This document shows, piece after piece, positions 7,506 to 15,571 of a stretch of 40,689 bases of DNA. The stretch spans positions 1 to 40,689 of the forward strand of contig JBGQHM010000012.1 of NCBI GenBank assembly GCA_041497995.1. The letters are read 5' to 3'. Numbering within the stretch: the stretch's first letter is position 1; each line of letters begins with the position of its first letter. Position numbers and translations under genes: made by a program. The notes under the pieces were generated by a model. It searched no databases. It was not told the origin of the DNA and worked only from the letters and a program-made list of their open reading frames with translations. The DNA is from DATKMS01 sp041497995. Lineage in GTDB: Bacteria > Desulfobacterota > Binatia > HRBIN30.

Positions 7506-8684
7506 CTAGGTCGTTGATCTCGACGGCGTCTTCCGACGAACGGACGCGTTCTCCTGCCAAGAAGCAGTGCCATTGACAGCGACTCCAGGTTCCGGCTCGG
7601 CTTGACGTCTTTGCCAGAAGACCGACGCGGGCCAGCGCTTCTCTCTGCAATAGTGTGTGTTGCGCACGCGCAAGTAGTCGTCAAAACTCTGATTGGTCTG
7701 CACAGTGTACCTCAGGAGTGCGGTGTCGTCGCCCTCCCAGTATTCTTGTAAAGATTGTGCGGCACGCAGACCAGACTGGAGCGCCTTGCAGACGCCTTGC
7801 GACGCGAGCGGGTCAAATGCAATCGCCGCATCGCCCACGGCGAGCCAGCCTCTTCCACTCATGTGATCCAATCGAACACTGCTCGCGGCAAATGCACTTC
7901 GAACCGCTGTCGCAGCATAAGGCTTGGCCCGCGAACGGGTATGTACAGCGTTCTGCAGTTGTTGCAGCCAGTAGCCGGTCGATCGTTTATTGGCCCTTCC
8001 ATACAAGTCGCCATCGGTCATATAGGCGAGCGCGAGGCGAGAGTCGGGCAGTACCGCTGAATACCACCAGCCCGGTTCGACTGCTTCTACAAGAGTAAAA
8101 CTATCAGCAATTGGCTCCGGTGAGCCTGGCAAGAAAAAGGCGACGACCCCAATGAGCCGATCATAGGAAATTCGTTTGACACCCTTTTGGCGAGCAACCG
8201 CCGACGCTCTCCCCGTAGCGTCGACCAGAAACTTTGTCCGGAAGCTGCACCGCTGGTCGTCGTATGCGATCTCGATTCGCCACTGATCTCCATCATCTTG
8301 CGTGCAGTTGATCAGGCGAGCACCCCGGTACACACTGGCTCCCGCCTCCTCCGCACAGCGCGCAAGCATGGCGTCAAAGCGACGGCGATCCACGTGCCAC
8401 CCGGGGCCATACGGACTGAAGATGAAATCGTTGTCGTATACGTCGGCGCGCCCCCACACGGAGTGGTTGCCAAAGGAAGGCGAATGCTTCTCTGAAAGGA
8501 ATCGTTCCCAGACTCCGAGGCTATCTAAGACCGGCCGTACACTCGGTGGGAGCGTCTCCCCAATGCGGAGGTCCTCATAGTTGGACCGCTCGATAACAAT
8601 CACCGAGTATCCGCGCTGTCTCAGCGCCAGCGCTGTTGCAGCACCGGCAGGCCCCCCGCCGAGCACGACTACGTCGAGGCTCAC
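7506..8684 (-). CDS. lodB: LodB-like FAD-dependent maturation flavoprotein
   Basis: A flavoprotein monooxygenase of the tryptophan-halogenase/geranylgeranyl-reductase fold, 392 residues. The N-terminal 'VVVLGGGPAGAATALALRQR' is the FAD dinucleotide-binding motif, residues 34-50 contain 'NYEDLRIGETLPP', and 'GRGWLAVGDAAIAFDPLASQ' followed by 'GVCKAL' (about 285-311) is the second FAD motif. LodB/GoxB proteins are required to build the cysteine tryptophylquinone cofactor of the adjacent LodA/GoxA oxidase in Marinomonas (established). Here the gene overlaps the LodA-like gene by 4 bp (ATGA), as expected for a maturase pair, and it ends the oxidase operon. No signal peptide is seen, consistent with cytoplasmic cofactor maturation. 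The assignment rests on the motif pattern plus the partner gene; alone it would only be called an NAD(P)/FAD oxidoreductase. Confidence 0.86.
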   Translation of the reverse strand: MSLDVVVLGGGPAGAATALALRQRGYSVIVIERSNYEDLRIGETLPPSVRPVLDSLGVWERFLSEKHSPSFGNHSVWGRADVYDNDFIFSPYGPGWHVDRRRFDAMLARCAEEAGASVYRGARLINCTQDDGDQWRIEIAYDDQRCSFRTKFLVDATGRASAVARQKGVKRISYDRLIGVVAFFLPGSPEPIADSFTLVEAVEPGWWYSAVLPDSRLALAYMTDGDLYGRANKRSTGYWLQQLQNAVHTRSRAKPYAATAVRSAFAASSVRLDHMSGRGWLAVGDAAIAFDPLASQGVCKALQSGLRAAQSLQEYWEGDDTALLRYTVQTNQSFDDYLRVRNTHYCREKRWPASVFWQRRQAEPEPGVAVNGTASWQENASVRRKTPSRSTT

Positions 8685-10150
8685 GGTTTCCGTTCCGTCT
8701 CAACGTAATTGGAGCCCTTCTTTACGACGAAGCCGAGCTTGTGCCAATTTTTGACCATGTCTGCGGCACTACTGACATGCTTGCGGATCCACGGCACCTG
8801 GGCGCCGCCGCCTTCGGGAAAAACATCGTCGGGGCGCTGAGCGGGCCACCAAGCGTAGTCGCCGTCCTGTGCGCAATCGTAAAAGTCCGCCTGCCACGGA
8901 AGGGCCATCTGCTTGGTGATGTCGCCGGGTTGAAGGCTGGCCGCATCCAGTCGAAACGGTTCCGAGAAGGCGTACACATCGCGCAGCAACCAACTCGCCT
9001 CGATACCGGGGTAAAACGCAGCTCCCACGCACGACTCCAGCGCTGCTTGATCCAACCCATCGGGCGTAATGCTCTGCGTAGGATGGGGTGGCCCTGACCA
9101 ATCGTTTACGAAACTCCCGTCCTTCCACTTCTTCATGTACTCGTACTGGACCCTTGTCAGAGGCTGGTTCTTCCCATCGGTGTAGTAGTCCGACCAAATC
9201 ATCGGCATGTCGGCCTCACCAGCGTCCTGGTTAGGTGAAAGCGCTGGATCTCTGAGCTTGTTGAAGATTGCCGAGCGGGCGGATTTCGATCCAGGTGGGG
9301 GGATGAGCGCGGACAGTGTGGCATGCGCGTGTTTTGAGGTCACCATCCCGCTGACCCATTTCACTTCGATAGCTCGTTGCAGCAACGGGTAGATGTCGTT
9401 GGTAAACGAGGGCTTCGTAGGCAGTTTCAGCCCCAACTTGTCGACCGCCAGCTGCACGAGCGTATCGAACAGCGTGATGATGCTATCGATGGGTGGCGCG
9501 AATTTCGGCGGCGCGCAGATGACCCAGGCGGCGACGGCCTCGATCGTCTTCGCACTGCCCTTCAGTGTGACCGTCGCCGTGACCGGGCCATCCGACACAT
9601 CGTCGTGCCAGCCGTCGTTGTTTGCGAAGGTAGTCAGCGGCTTGCTTGTGGGCGAAGCCGACTGTCCAAACCCGCCGAGGACGAGCACGCGTCCCTGCTT
9701 GTCGGTCCGGATTTCTCCAAGGGGCACAACGCCGCCGCGAAAAGTCCCGGTGTCAAACTGGGCCGCTTTGTTGGACCCAGTCAAAGAACGCGGTCCGGGA
9801 TTGATCACAAGACTCGCGCGGTCCGTCACAGATGCGTTTCTGAGCGACGCGCTTGGGTTCAACCCGTCGAACTGTTTCCACGCTGCTTTGCTGTTGGCCA
9901 GATGCACTGTCCAAGTGATGCTCGCGTCCTTCGCCGTGATTTCCTTCACGAGCTTGCCTTTCTTGTCGTAGCCGAAAAGGCGAAAACGCGCTGCCTGCCG
10001 CTTGATGCGCCCTTGCGCGTCTTTGTATCCTCCCGGTGGCCTGCGATACACTCTAGGTTTCTCGGGACCGATGAAGAACTCGGTCGGGCTGTTTCCCAGC
10101 CGGGCGATGCCGATCGCAGGATGAATTTTTATTGCGCTGATTGCTGCCAT
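8681..10150 (-). CDS. lodA: LodA-like cysteine-tryptophylquinone amino-acid oxidase (short form)
   Basis: A quinoprotein oxidase of the LodA/GoxA family, which oxidises free amino acids (lysine epsilon-amine or glycine) with O2 and releases H2O2 and ammonia. The N-terminus 'ISAIKIHPAIGIARLGNSPT' with 'GYDKKG' and 'WTVHLANSKAAWKQFDGLNP' is diagnostic. The cofactor region is present: C374 in 'LESCVGAAFYPGIEASWLLR' and tryptophans W419 ('ALPWQADFYDC') and W434/W435, among which the crosslinked one should lie. It has 489 residues, against roughly 650-730 for LodA. The shortening lies mainly in the middle, between the 'NNDGWHDDVSDGPVTATVTL' and 'IYPLLQRAIEVKWVSGM' blocks and after them. No signal peptide. 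GGGAG precedes the ATG by about nine bases. The substrate cannot be read from the sequence. Confidence 0.9.
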   Translation of the reverse strand: MAAISAIKIHPAIGIARLGNSPTEFFIGPEKPRVYRRPPGGYKDAQGRIKRQAARFRLFGYDKKGKLVKEITAKDASITWTVHLANSKAAWKQFDGLNPSASLRNASVTDRASLVINPGPRSLTGSNKAAQFDTGTFRGGVVPLGEIRTDKQGRVLVLGGFGQSASPTSKPLTTFANNDGWHDDVSDGPVTATVTLKGSAKTIEAVAAWVICAPPKFAPPIDSIITLFDTLVQLAVDKLGLKLPTKPSFTNDIYPLLQRAIEVKWVSGMVTSKHAHATLSALIPPPGSKSARSAIFNKLRDPALSPNQDAGEADMPMIWSDYYTDGKNQPLTRVQYEYMKKWKDGSFVNDWSGPPHPTQSITPDGLDQAALESCVGAAFYPGIEASWLLRDVYAFSEPFRLDAASLQPGDITKQMALPWQADFYDCAQDGDYAWWPAQRPDDVFPEGGGAQVPWIRKHVSSAADMVKNWHKLGFVVKKGSNYVETERKP

Positions 10151-10250
10151 CGGTAGGGCTCCCTATAGTCCGCAAGATTGTAAACTTGACACATCTCGCG
10201 CGTCATCACCTTCCATCGATTCGATCGTGATGCTTCAATGGGTCCACCTG

Positions 10251-10760
10251 CTAGAGGTTCCGCCAGCGCTCGTACACGCCAACCAAGAAGGCGTGAAAGG
10301 GCCAGAATATTGGATCACTGGGCGACGTCTGCGCGTTCGGCATCTGGCCGCCAAGAGCGTTGTGGACGGCGTTGTGGTACGGGACGGTGAGGCTGTTCAG
10401 CGCGGTGTAGGTGGTGATCGTCTTTAGCGCCGCGGGTTTGAGGGTAGCCGGCAGTGGCATGCTCACGTTGGTGTTGCCCTTGTTGAGCTGAGTTGGAATT
10501 GGATTCGCAGGATTCCAGAACGGCAGCGGCACGAAGCTCGCCCCGCCGTTGTTGACCAGCCAGGTCTCGAGTTCCGCGATAAAGTGCTGGTGCCAGGTGA
10601 GAAACCCGTTGCCGTGGATCATGAGGGACATGTCCATGCCCGCGGCCTTGTGCTCGGCGACCGGGTTGTTAGTGGGCTTCGCGATGAATTGGTCGAGCAG
10701 TGCCCGCAACTTGACTAGTCGTGCGTTGCTCAGAGTTGATGCATCCTTGCGATGTGCCAT
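10251..10760 (-). CDS. Very short tyrosinase-family type-3 copper protein
   Basis: The 169-residue protein keeps both copper sites of the tyrosinase fold. CuA candidates are H37 ('AEHKAAG'), H49 ('MIHGNGFLTWH') and H57 (same segment); the FLTWHQHF stretch matches the usual FLPWHR.F. CuB is H129 and H133 ('YHNAVHNALGGQMPN') plus H156 in 'SPSDPIFWPFHAFLVGVYER'. Usual bacterial tyrosinases have about 270-300 residues, so this is close to a minimal four-helix core. The reaction could be o-hydroxylation of phenols or oxidation of catechols to quinones; substrate and diphenolase/monophenolase balance are unknown. No signal peptide or caddie protein is visible. The ATG at 10760 has GGAGGA at 10767-10772, ideal spacing; the longer open frame upstream overlaps the neighbouring gene. 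It is the third gene of the oxidase operon. Confidence 0.87.
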   Translation of the reverse strand: MAHRKDASTLSNARLVKLRALLDQFIAKPTNNPVAEHKAAGMDMSLMIHGNGFLTWHQHFIAELETWLVNNGGASFVPLPFWNPANPIPTQLNKGNTNVSMPLPATLKPAALKTITTYTALNSLTVPYHNAVHNALGGQMPNAQTSPSDPIFWPFHAFLVGVYERWRNL

Positions 10761-10828
10761 GATCAATCCTCCCTTCGCAGTATTGTGGACTGTTGCGTTT
10801 TCCATTGAAGCCGGTGCCAGAATCGTCA

Positions 10829-13630
10829 TCACGGCGTGATCTGAATCCACGCCGCCTCCGATGGGACGCCATTCGCGTCGACGATGAACAGCATGTAGTA
10901 GCCCGGCGGCGCAATCGTGCTGGCCGTCGGGGCCGTAACGGTGATGCGGTTGGCAGTGTGCGTGTTGATCGGCAGCTTGATGTAACGTTGACCCGCGTCG
11001 GTGTGGTGCGTCATCGCGCACGGCCTGATTAGGGCCACCGAAGTCACGCGCGTGGCGTCGGCGCTTTGGATGTCAAACGCGTCACCGAAGGTCACCTTCG
11101 CCGGCGTAGCAGTAATGTGCGGTCGTGGTCCACGCAACAGATAGGGTGGCGTGAACACCTCGATGTACCGCTGATCACGCGCCGGAGCTCCGCCCAGCGT
11201 GGGGTCGATACCACCCGCAGACAACACGCGCCCGTCGGGCAGCAGGAGCGCTATCGAGTGATATTGCCGAGGATGCGCCATCGGCGCCATCAGCGTCCAG
11301 CGGTTGGTTTGTGGATCGTAGATCTCGGGCTGCAAGACTGGCTGCGGATCGGCCGCCCATTTACCATTGCGTTGCCCGCCGACGGCGAGCACGGTCCCAT
11401 CGGGCAGGAGCACGCCGTTGACATTGGTGCGGCGGAAATTCATGTCAGCGAGCCGGGACCACACAGGCGGAGGCGAGAGCTGCGTCAAGTCGATCGCTTC
11501 GACGCTCTGCGCATTGTGCGTGCCGCTCACGCCCCCGCCGATGACGATCACGCTCACCGTGGGCGGCGAGTGCGTGGCGTCAATCTGAATCACTGCGGTG
11601 CCTTCCTGGCGATCAGGGAATGTCTGCGCGCCGAGCGTAGTCCATACCGCAGAGGTTGGACCGGTGCGCCGCAGATGCGCTGTCGTGACGTCGAATGCGA
11701 CTTGCCAACCGCACCGCGAATAAAAGATCTCACCCGAAGGAATTTGGTGCAGGCTCGAATAGAGCTCCGACAGGTTGCGGTCCGCGCCGGACAGTACAGT
11801 CCACGCATTCGTCGCCGGATCGAAGAGCTCGATCGGCCCCACCCCGGACATGCCGCTCGCCGCGATCACTTTTCCATCAGAAAGCGGCACCAGCGTCGGA
11901 TACCACCTGGCCGCGCTCATGTTGCTCGCCGCGGGCAGGTGGGTCCACCCTTCGGTTGCCGGGTCGAAGATGTGCGTCGACCTGATCGTTCCATTGGGTG
12001 CCCCGCCGGCGACCAGCAGCCGCCCGTCGGCGAGGAAGGTCTGGCCGGCGCAGAACAGATCCTCGTCATAGGTCTGCGTGGTGCGGCCGTCGGTCGCTGG
12101 ATCCCACACCACCGACTGATCGGGATAGCCAACCTCCGCGGTGCCCGACCACATGACGACGCGGCCGTTGTGCATGAGCGCGGCATGCACGACGAAGTTC
12201 GGTAGATCGGGAAGACTGTCCCATCGTCCTTGTCCAGCCGACATGCAACGATGCGGATCGACGGGCGGGCAGTCGTACTTGTCGCAGTGTGTATTCAAAA
12301 TGTAATCGAGTTCCTTTTCATCTTCGACTTCAATCGATTGAACCGCGCGGATCAAGCCAGCCATTCCCTGCATCATGTGCATTTCGACATGGCAGTGGAA
12401 TAGGAAGTCGCCGCATACCTTAACGTGCTTCTCACGTTTCTCTTTTTTTTCTGGAGGGCGACGATCCTCGCGTTCAGTCAAGAGAACCACGTCGGGTACG
12501 ACGGTCTCGGCACAGAAAGACTCGGCGGGGCCGAGGCTGCGCGTGTCGACGTTTTGCTCAGCCCAGCGCCAGCGCGTGCCGTGCGTGTGGAAGTTGTGCC
12601 AGCCCACACCGAGATCGAGGTTGAAAACGTACCAGCGTATTCGCTTGCCGCTGTCGCTGACGATGGTTGGTGTATTGCCAACGAACGTCCGCCCGTTCAA
12701 ACACATCGACTCAAGACTGGCCGACGACGACTCGGTTACCGTATGCGGCATTGTGCCGGCATGTGTCCAGGTGACCGTGCCACCGGGTGCGATGGTGACG
12801 GCGACAGGATCGAACCGGGGACTGCCCGGCGTATCACGAATGGTCACCGCCGCAGATGCAGGCCCGCCGGTGGAGACGATGACCTGTCCGCTCATCGGAT
12901 GCAGGCGACACATATAGTCGACTGGCCCGAGGGTGGGAAACGTAAACGAAAACGTGCCACCGGGATTGAGGGTGCCGCTATCGAACGCGGCAGCGGTGCG
13001 CGGTCCGCTGAGCCGATGCAGGAAGATTGGTACTTCGTAATCGGCCTTGTGCCATCTCGGATCGCGCACGACGATGCCACCAAACAAGCCGCGATTGACG
13101 CTGTCGCCGATCATCTTGTAGTGATCGTGAAACGGCCAGCAGCCGATGGTCTCCTGAGTCGCCTCGAATTCGTAGACCCAGATGTCGCCGGGGCAGATTT
13201 CATCGGAGCGCCCGCTCATCCGGCCCGCCACGCCGAACGGCCACGAGCCGTCTCCCGCCACCCCGTACTTGAGTCCGTGCAAGTGAAACGAATGCGGCAT
13301 ATCGTCTGCGTTCAAGACGTGGATTCGCAGTCGCTCGCCAGGTTTCGTATAGATGATGGCTCCCGGAACACGACGGTCGGCCATCGGCTCGTTTACGTCG
13401 TTCGCGATCAGGGGCACCATATTCGGCATTGCGTATCCGGCATCGAGGTATTCCCGATAAACAAGCGCGTCGACGCGGCGCAGGGCCACTTCACCATCCG
13501 GAACACGGCCGTCCTCGTGGCCGGGATTGCGAGCGCAGTCGCGGTGGTAATGGCCCATTTCGTCTTGGGGTGCTACCGGGCTGTAACCAAGGATGTGCTC
13601 GATCTTCAGGTAGACGTTGCGTGTAGGCAT
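10829..13630 (-). CDS. Fusion of a multicopper oxidase with a galactose/glyoxal-oxidase-like copper-radical oxidase
   Basis: The 933-residue protein joins two enzyme types. Residues 1-435 are a multicopper oxidase with all copper motifs: H116/H118 ('HSFHLHG'), H168/H170 ('PFHDH'), H345/H348/H350 ('HNFHTHG') and H412-C413-H414...H418...M423 ('FHCHVEMHMMQGM'). Residues about 215-302 hold blue-copper-like halves in swapped order. Residues about 465-830 are Kelch-like repeats and 835-933 the C-terminal domain of galactose oxidase. The radical-site residues are present: C527 ('DLFCAG'), Y577 ('ARWYPTL'), Y790-H791 ('RQYHSIALLLPDGRV') and H875 ('MTHHTDAGQR'). 'RWYP' points to the glyoxal-oxidase branch. 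A highly charged insertion lies at 385-404. No signal peptide. GGAGGA at 13638-13643 sets the ATG. Substrate unknown; an aldehyde or primary alcohol oxidation giving H2O2 is expected for the second half. Confidence 0.92.
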   Translation of the reverse strand: MPTRNVYLKIEHILGYSPVAPQDEMGHYHRDCARNPGHEDGRVPDGEVALRRVDALVYREYLDAGYAMPNMVPLIANDVNEPMADRRVPGAIIYTKPGERLRIHVLNADDMPHSFHLHGLKYGVAGDGSWPFGVAGRMSGRSDEICPGDIWVYEFEATQETIGCWPFHDHYKMIGDSVNRGLFGGIVVRDPRWHKADYEVPIFLHRLSGPRTAAAFDSGTLNPGGTFSFTFPTLGPVDYMCRLHPMSGQVIVSTGGPASAAVTIRDTPGSPRFDPVAVTIAPGGTVTWTHAGTMPHTVTESSSASLESMCLNGRTFVGNTPTIVSDSGKRIRWYVFNLDLGVGWHNFHTHGTRWRWAEQNVDTRSLGPAESFCAETVVPDVVLLTEREDRRPPEKKEKREKHVKVCGDFLFHCHVEMHMMQGMAGLIRAVQSIEVEDEKELDYILNTHCDKYDCPPVDPHRCMSAGQGRWDSLPDLPNFVVHAALMHNGRVVMWSGTAEVGYPDQSVVWDPATDGRTTQTYDEDLFCAGQTFLADGRLLVAGGAPNGTIRSTHIFDPATEGWTHLPAASNMSAARWYPTLVPLSDGKVIAASGMSGVGPIELFDPATNAWTVLSGADRNLSELYSSLHQIPSGEIFYSRCGWQVAFDVTTAHLRRTGPTSAVWTTLGAQTFPDRQEGTAVIQIDATHSPPTVSVIVIGGGVSGTHNAQSVEAIDLTQLSPPPVWSRLADMNFRRTNVNGVLLPDGTVLAVGGQRNGKWAADPQPVLQPEIYDPQTNRWTLMAPMAHPRQYHSIALLLPDGRVLSAGGIDPTLGGAPARDQRYIEVFTPPYLLRGPRPHITATPAKVTFGDAFDIQSADATRVTSVALIRPCAMTHHTDAGQRYIKLPINTHTANRITVTAPTASTIAPPGYYMLFIVDANGVPSEAAWIQITP

Positions 13631-13687
13631 GGTTCATTCCTCCACAACAGGCAGCTTCTCCAACTGGCATACGGAGGGCAGAACGGA

Positions 13688-15571
13688 TCAAGGCACGACG
13701 ACAACCTGTCCGGACATTCCCGCGCCGTTCGGGCCGCCGTGGATCTTGCAATAGTACTTGAACGTTCCGGCGGTCATGAACATCTGGTCGAATGTCGCGC
13801 CGTTGTTCTGCACACCAGAGTCGAACGAGTTGTTGTCTGCGGTCACCGAGTGGTTATCTTCCTTCCACACCCAGTGAACGGTATCGCCGACTTTGATGTT
13901 CGCCACCGTCGGGTTGAAGGCGAAGTTCTGCAGGGTGACCTGAACCGTATTCGGTAGCACCGGCCCTGCTGTATCGCTGCTGGGGCATGGCACTCCGTGG
14001 GGCAACTTGGTCGCGAACTCCCCACCGTTTATGATGAGCAGCGAACCCATCATCCCGGTCATCATGTGCATGAGTACGTGGCAGTGCATGTGCCATTCGC
14101 CCAATGCTTGCGGTGAACCCGGGCCCCCGGCGCGCATGAAGCTTCCCGACGCGCCGTTGATGGTGAAGACGAACGAGTTGGCCGGACCAAACGTGCGGGT
14201 GTCCTCGAATTGGGAGACGGCGCGCACCTGCGCGCTACTTTGGATGGCCGCGGGCGTCGTGCCATCCGGTCCGGGGATCGTCCAGCGGTGACCGTGGATA
14301 TGGAACGTGTGGAAGTCACTCCCCATTCCGACGACGCCGAATCGCATCAGCGTACTCGGCCCGGAGACAATCGTCGGCGTATTGCCCAGGTATTGGCGTC
14401 CGTTGATGCAGGTTGGCGCCCCCGAGAGCGCATGGAACAGCTGGAGAGTCAGCAGCTTCTTCGGTGGCGTCCGATATCGAAGGAAGCCGAAATGGCTAAT
14501 GCCGAATTTTTCGTCGACCTGGAGTAAGATATCGTCCTGTCTGAAGATGAGCGCTGGTTGCGCGGGCTCCGCATGCTTCGTCCCTCCTGCCGGTGCACCA
14601 GTGGCCGCTGCGGCCGCATGCTCGTGCGACACGGACGTATGGTCGACGAGATCCTCCAACTGATGTGGCAGCAGCTGGATTGCCTGGCCGAGCGCGGCTG
14701 GGAAGAATGTGAAGACCACCGGTGAGCCGGTTGGCGATCCACCAGGGAGGAAGGCCGGATCGAGTTGCGACGGGTCGGCGGGATTGCGCGGATCGACCTC
14801 CTGCTCCGGGTCCGCCCGGTCATTGTGGATCGCGATGATGCCGATGGCGCCGAGGCTGATATTGTCATCGTCGCAGATGGAGTGGTCGTGATAGAGCCAT
14901 ACCCCCGCGGTTGTCGGCCAACCGAACGTCTGCCACGTGTACGTGAACGTGGCATCAGGCGGCACGCGGTCGCCCTTCTTGAACTTGGTGACGCCGCCCC
15001 CAGGGACTGTCGCCCAGAGCGAAGCCTCGGTTCCAACCGCCTGCGACGGATCGGGAGGCGATAGCGGATAGGCCCCGTCGGAGGTCGGTTCAAACACCAC
15101 GCCATGCGGGTGCAGGCTGTGGCATCTGTGCTCCAAAGACATGGGCTTTCCGTCGCTCGTGAGGCGATGGTCCTTGTTGCGAAAGTAGATGGTGATCGTG
15201 TCGCCGACGCTGGCCTCGATAGTCGGACCGGGTATCGTTCCCATCGTCCCGTTCTCGGTGGGGTTAGGCTCGTTCAGGTCCCACGGGTTTACCTTGCGGT
15301 CGTCTGGCACCGTCCACGCATCACTGCCGTCGGGCTTCGTCGGCGGCTTGTACCGTCGCAAGATCAGCGCGTCGATGATCCTGGAACCGCTCCGCAGGGG
15401 CTTGAACATTGTCACGTTTCGACCCGGGCCACCGTTCACCGACGGCAGGAAGACGACCGCTGGCGCAGGGCCGCTTTCGCGCGTCATGATGTCCTGGCCG
15501 GTCATACGATCGATGTTGTGAGGGCAGGCGTCCCAAGGGCGGTTCTCGATCTGGATCCATAATTTTGGCAT
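13688..15571 (-). CDS. Multicopper oxidase with C-terminal plastocyanin-like domain
   Basis: A laccase/bilirubin-oxidase-type multicopper oxidase of 627 residues. Trinuclear and type-1 copper ligands are visible: H154/H156 ('SLHPHG'), H228/H230 ('LYHDH'), H421/H424/H426 ('HTFHIHG') and H496-C497-H498...H502...M507 ('HMHCHVLMHMMTGM'). Residues 540-627 form an extra blue-copper domain with a complete site: H574 ('DNHSV'), C608 and H611 ('YYCKIHGG') and M619. A histidine-rich linker (H303, H311, H316, H318, H333) interrupts the middle of the protein. One-electron oxidation of phenols or metal ions coupled to reduction of O2 to water is expected. No signal peptide ('MPKLWIQIENRPWDACPHNI'). GGAGGA at 15579-15584 sets the start. 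It is the first gene of the operon, 57 bp ahead of the fusion gene. Confidence 0.92.
   Translation of the reverse strand: MPKLWIQIENRPWDACPHNIDRMTGQDIMTRESGPAPAVVFLPSVNGGPGRNVTMFKPLRSGSRIIDALILRRYKPPTKPDGSDAWTVPDDRKVNPWDLNEPNPTENGTMGTIPGPTIEASVGDTITIYFRNKDHRLTSDGKPMSLEHRCHSLHPHGVVFEPTSDGAYPLSPPDPSQAVGTEASLWATVPGGGVTKFKKGDRVPPDATFTYTWQTFGWPTTAGVWLYHDHSICDDDNISLGAIGIIAIHNDRADPEQEVDPRNPADPSQLDPAFLPGGSPTGSPVVFTFFPAALGQAIQLLPHQLEDLVDHTSVSHEHAAAAATGAPAGGTKHAEPAQPALIFRQDDILLQVDEKFGISHFGFLRYRTPPKKLLTLQLFHALSGAPTCINGRQYLGNTPTIVSGPSTLMRFGVVGMGSDFHTFHIHGHRWTIPGPDGTTPAAIQSSAQVRAVSQFEDTRTFGPANSFVFTINGASGSFMRAGGPGSPQALGEWHMHCHVLMHMMTGMMGSLLIINGGEFATKLPHGVPCPSSDTAGPVLPNTVQVTLQNFAFNPTVANIKVGDTVHWVWKEDNHSVTADNNSFDSGVQNNGATFDQMFMTAGTFKYYCKIHGGPNGAGMSGQVVVVP

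Noticed and set aside
12425..13957. Plus-strand 510-residue open frame
   Set aside because: Runs opposite to the multicopper/galactose oxidase fusion, whose motifs are unambiguous on the minus strand.
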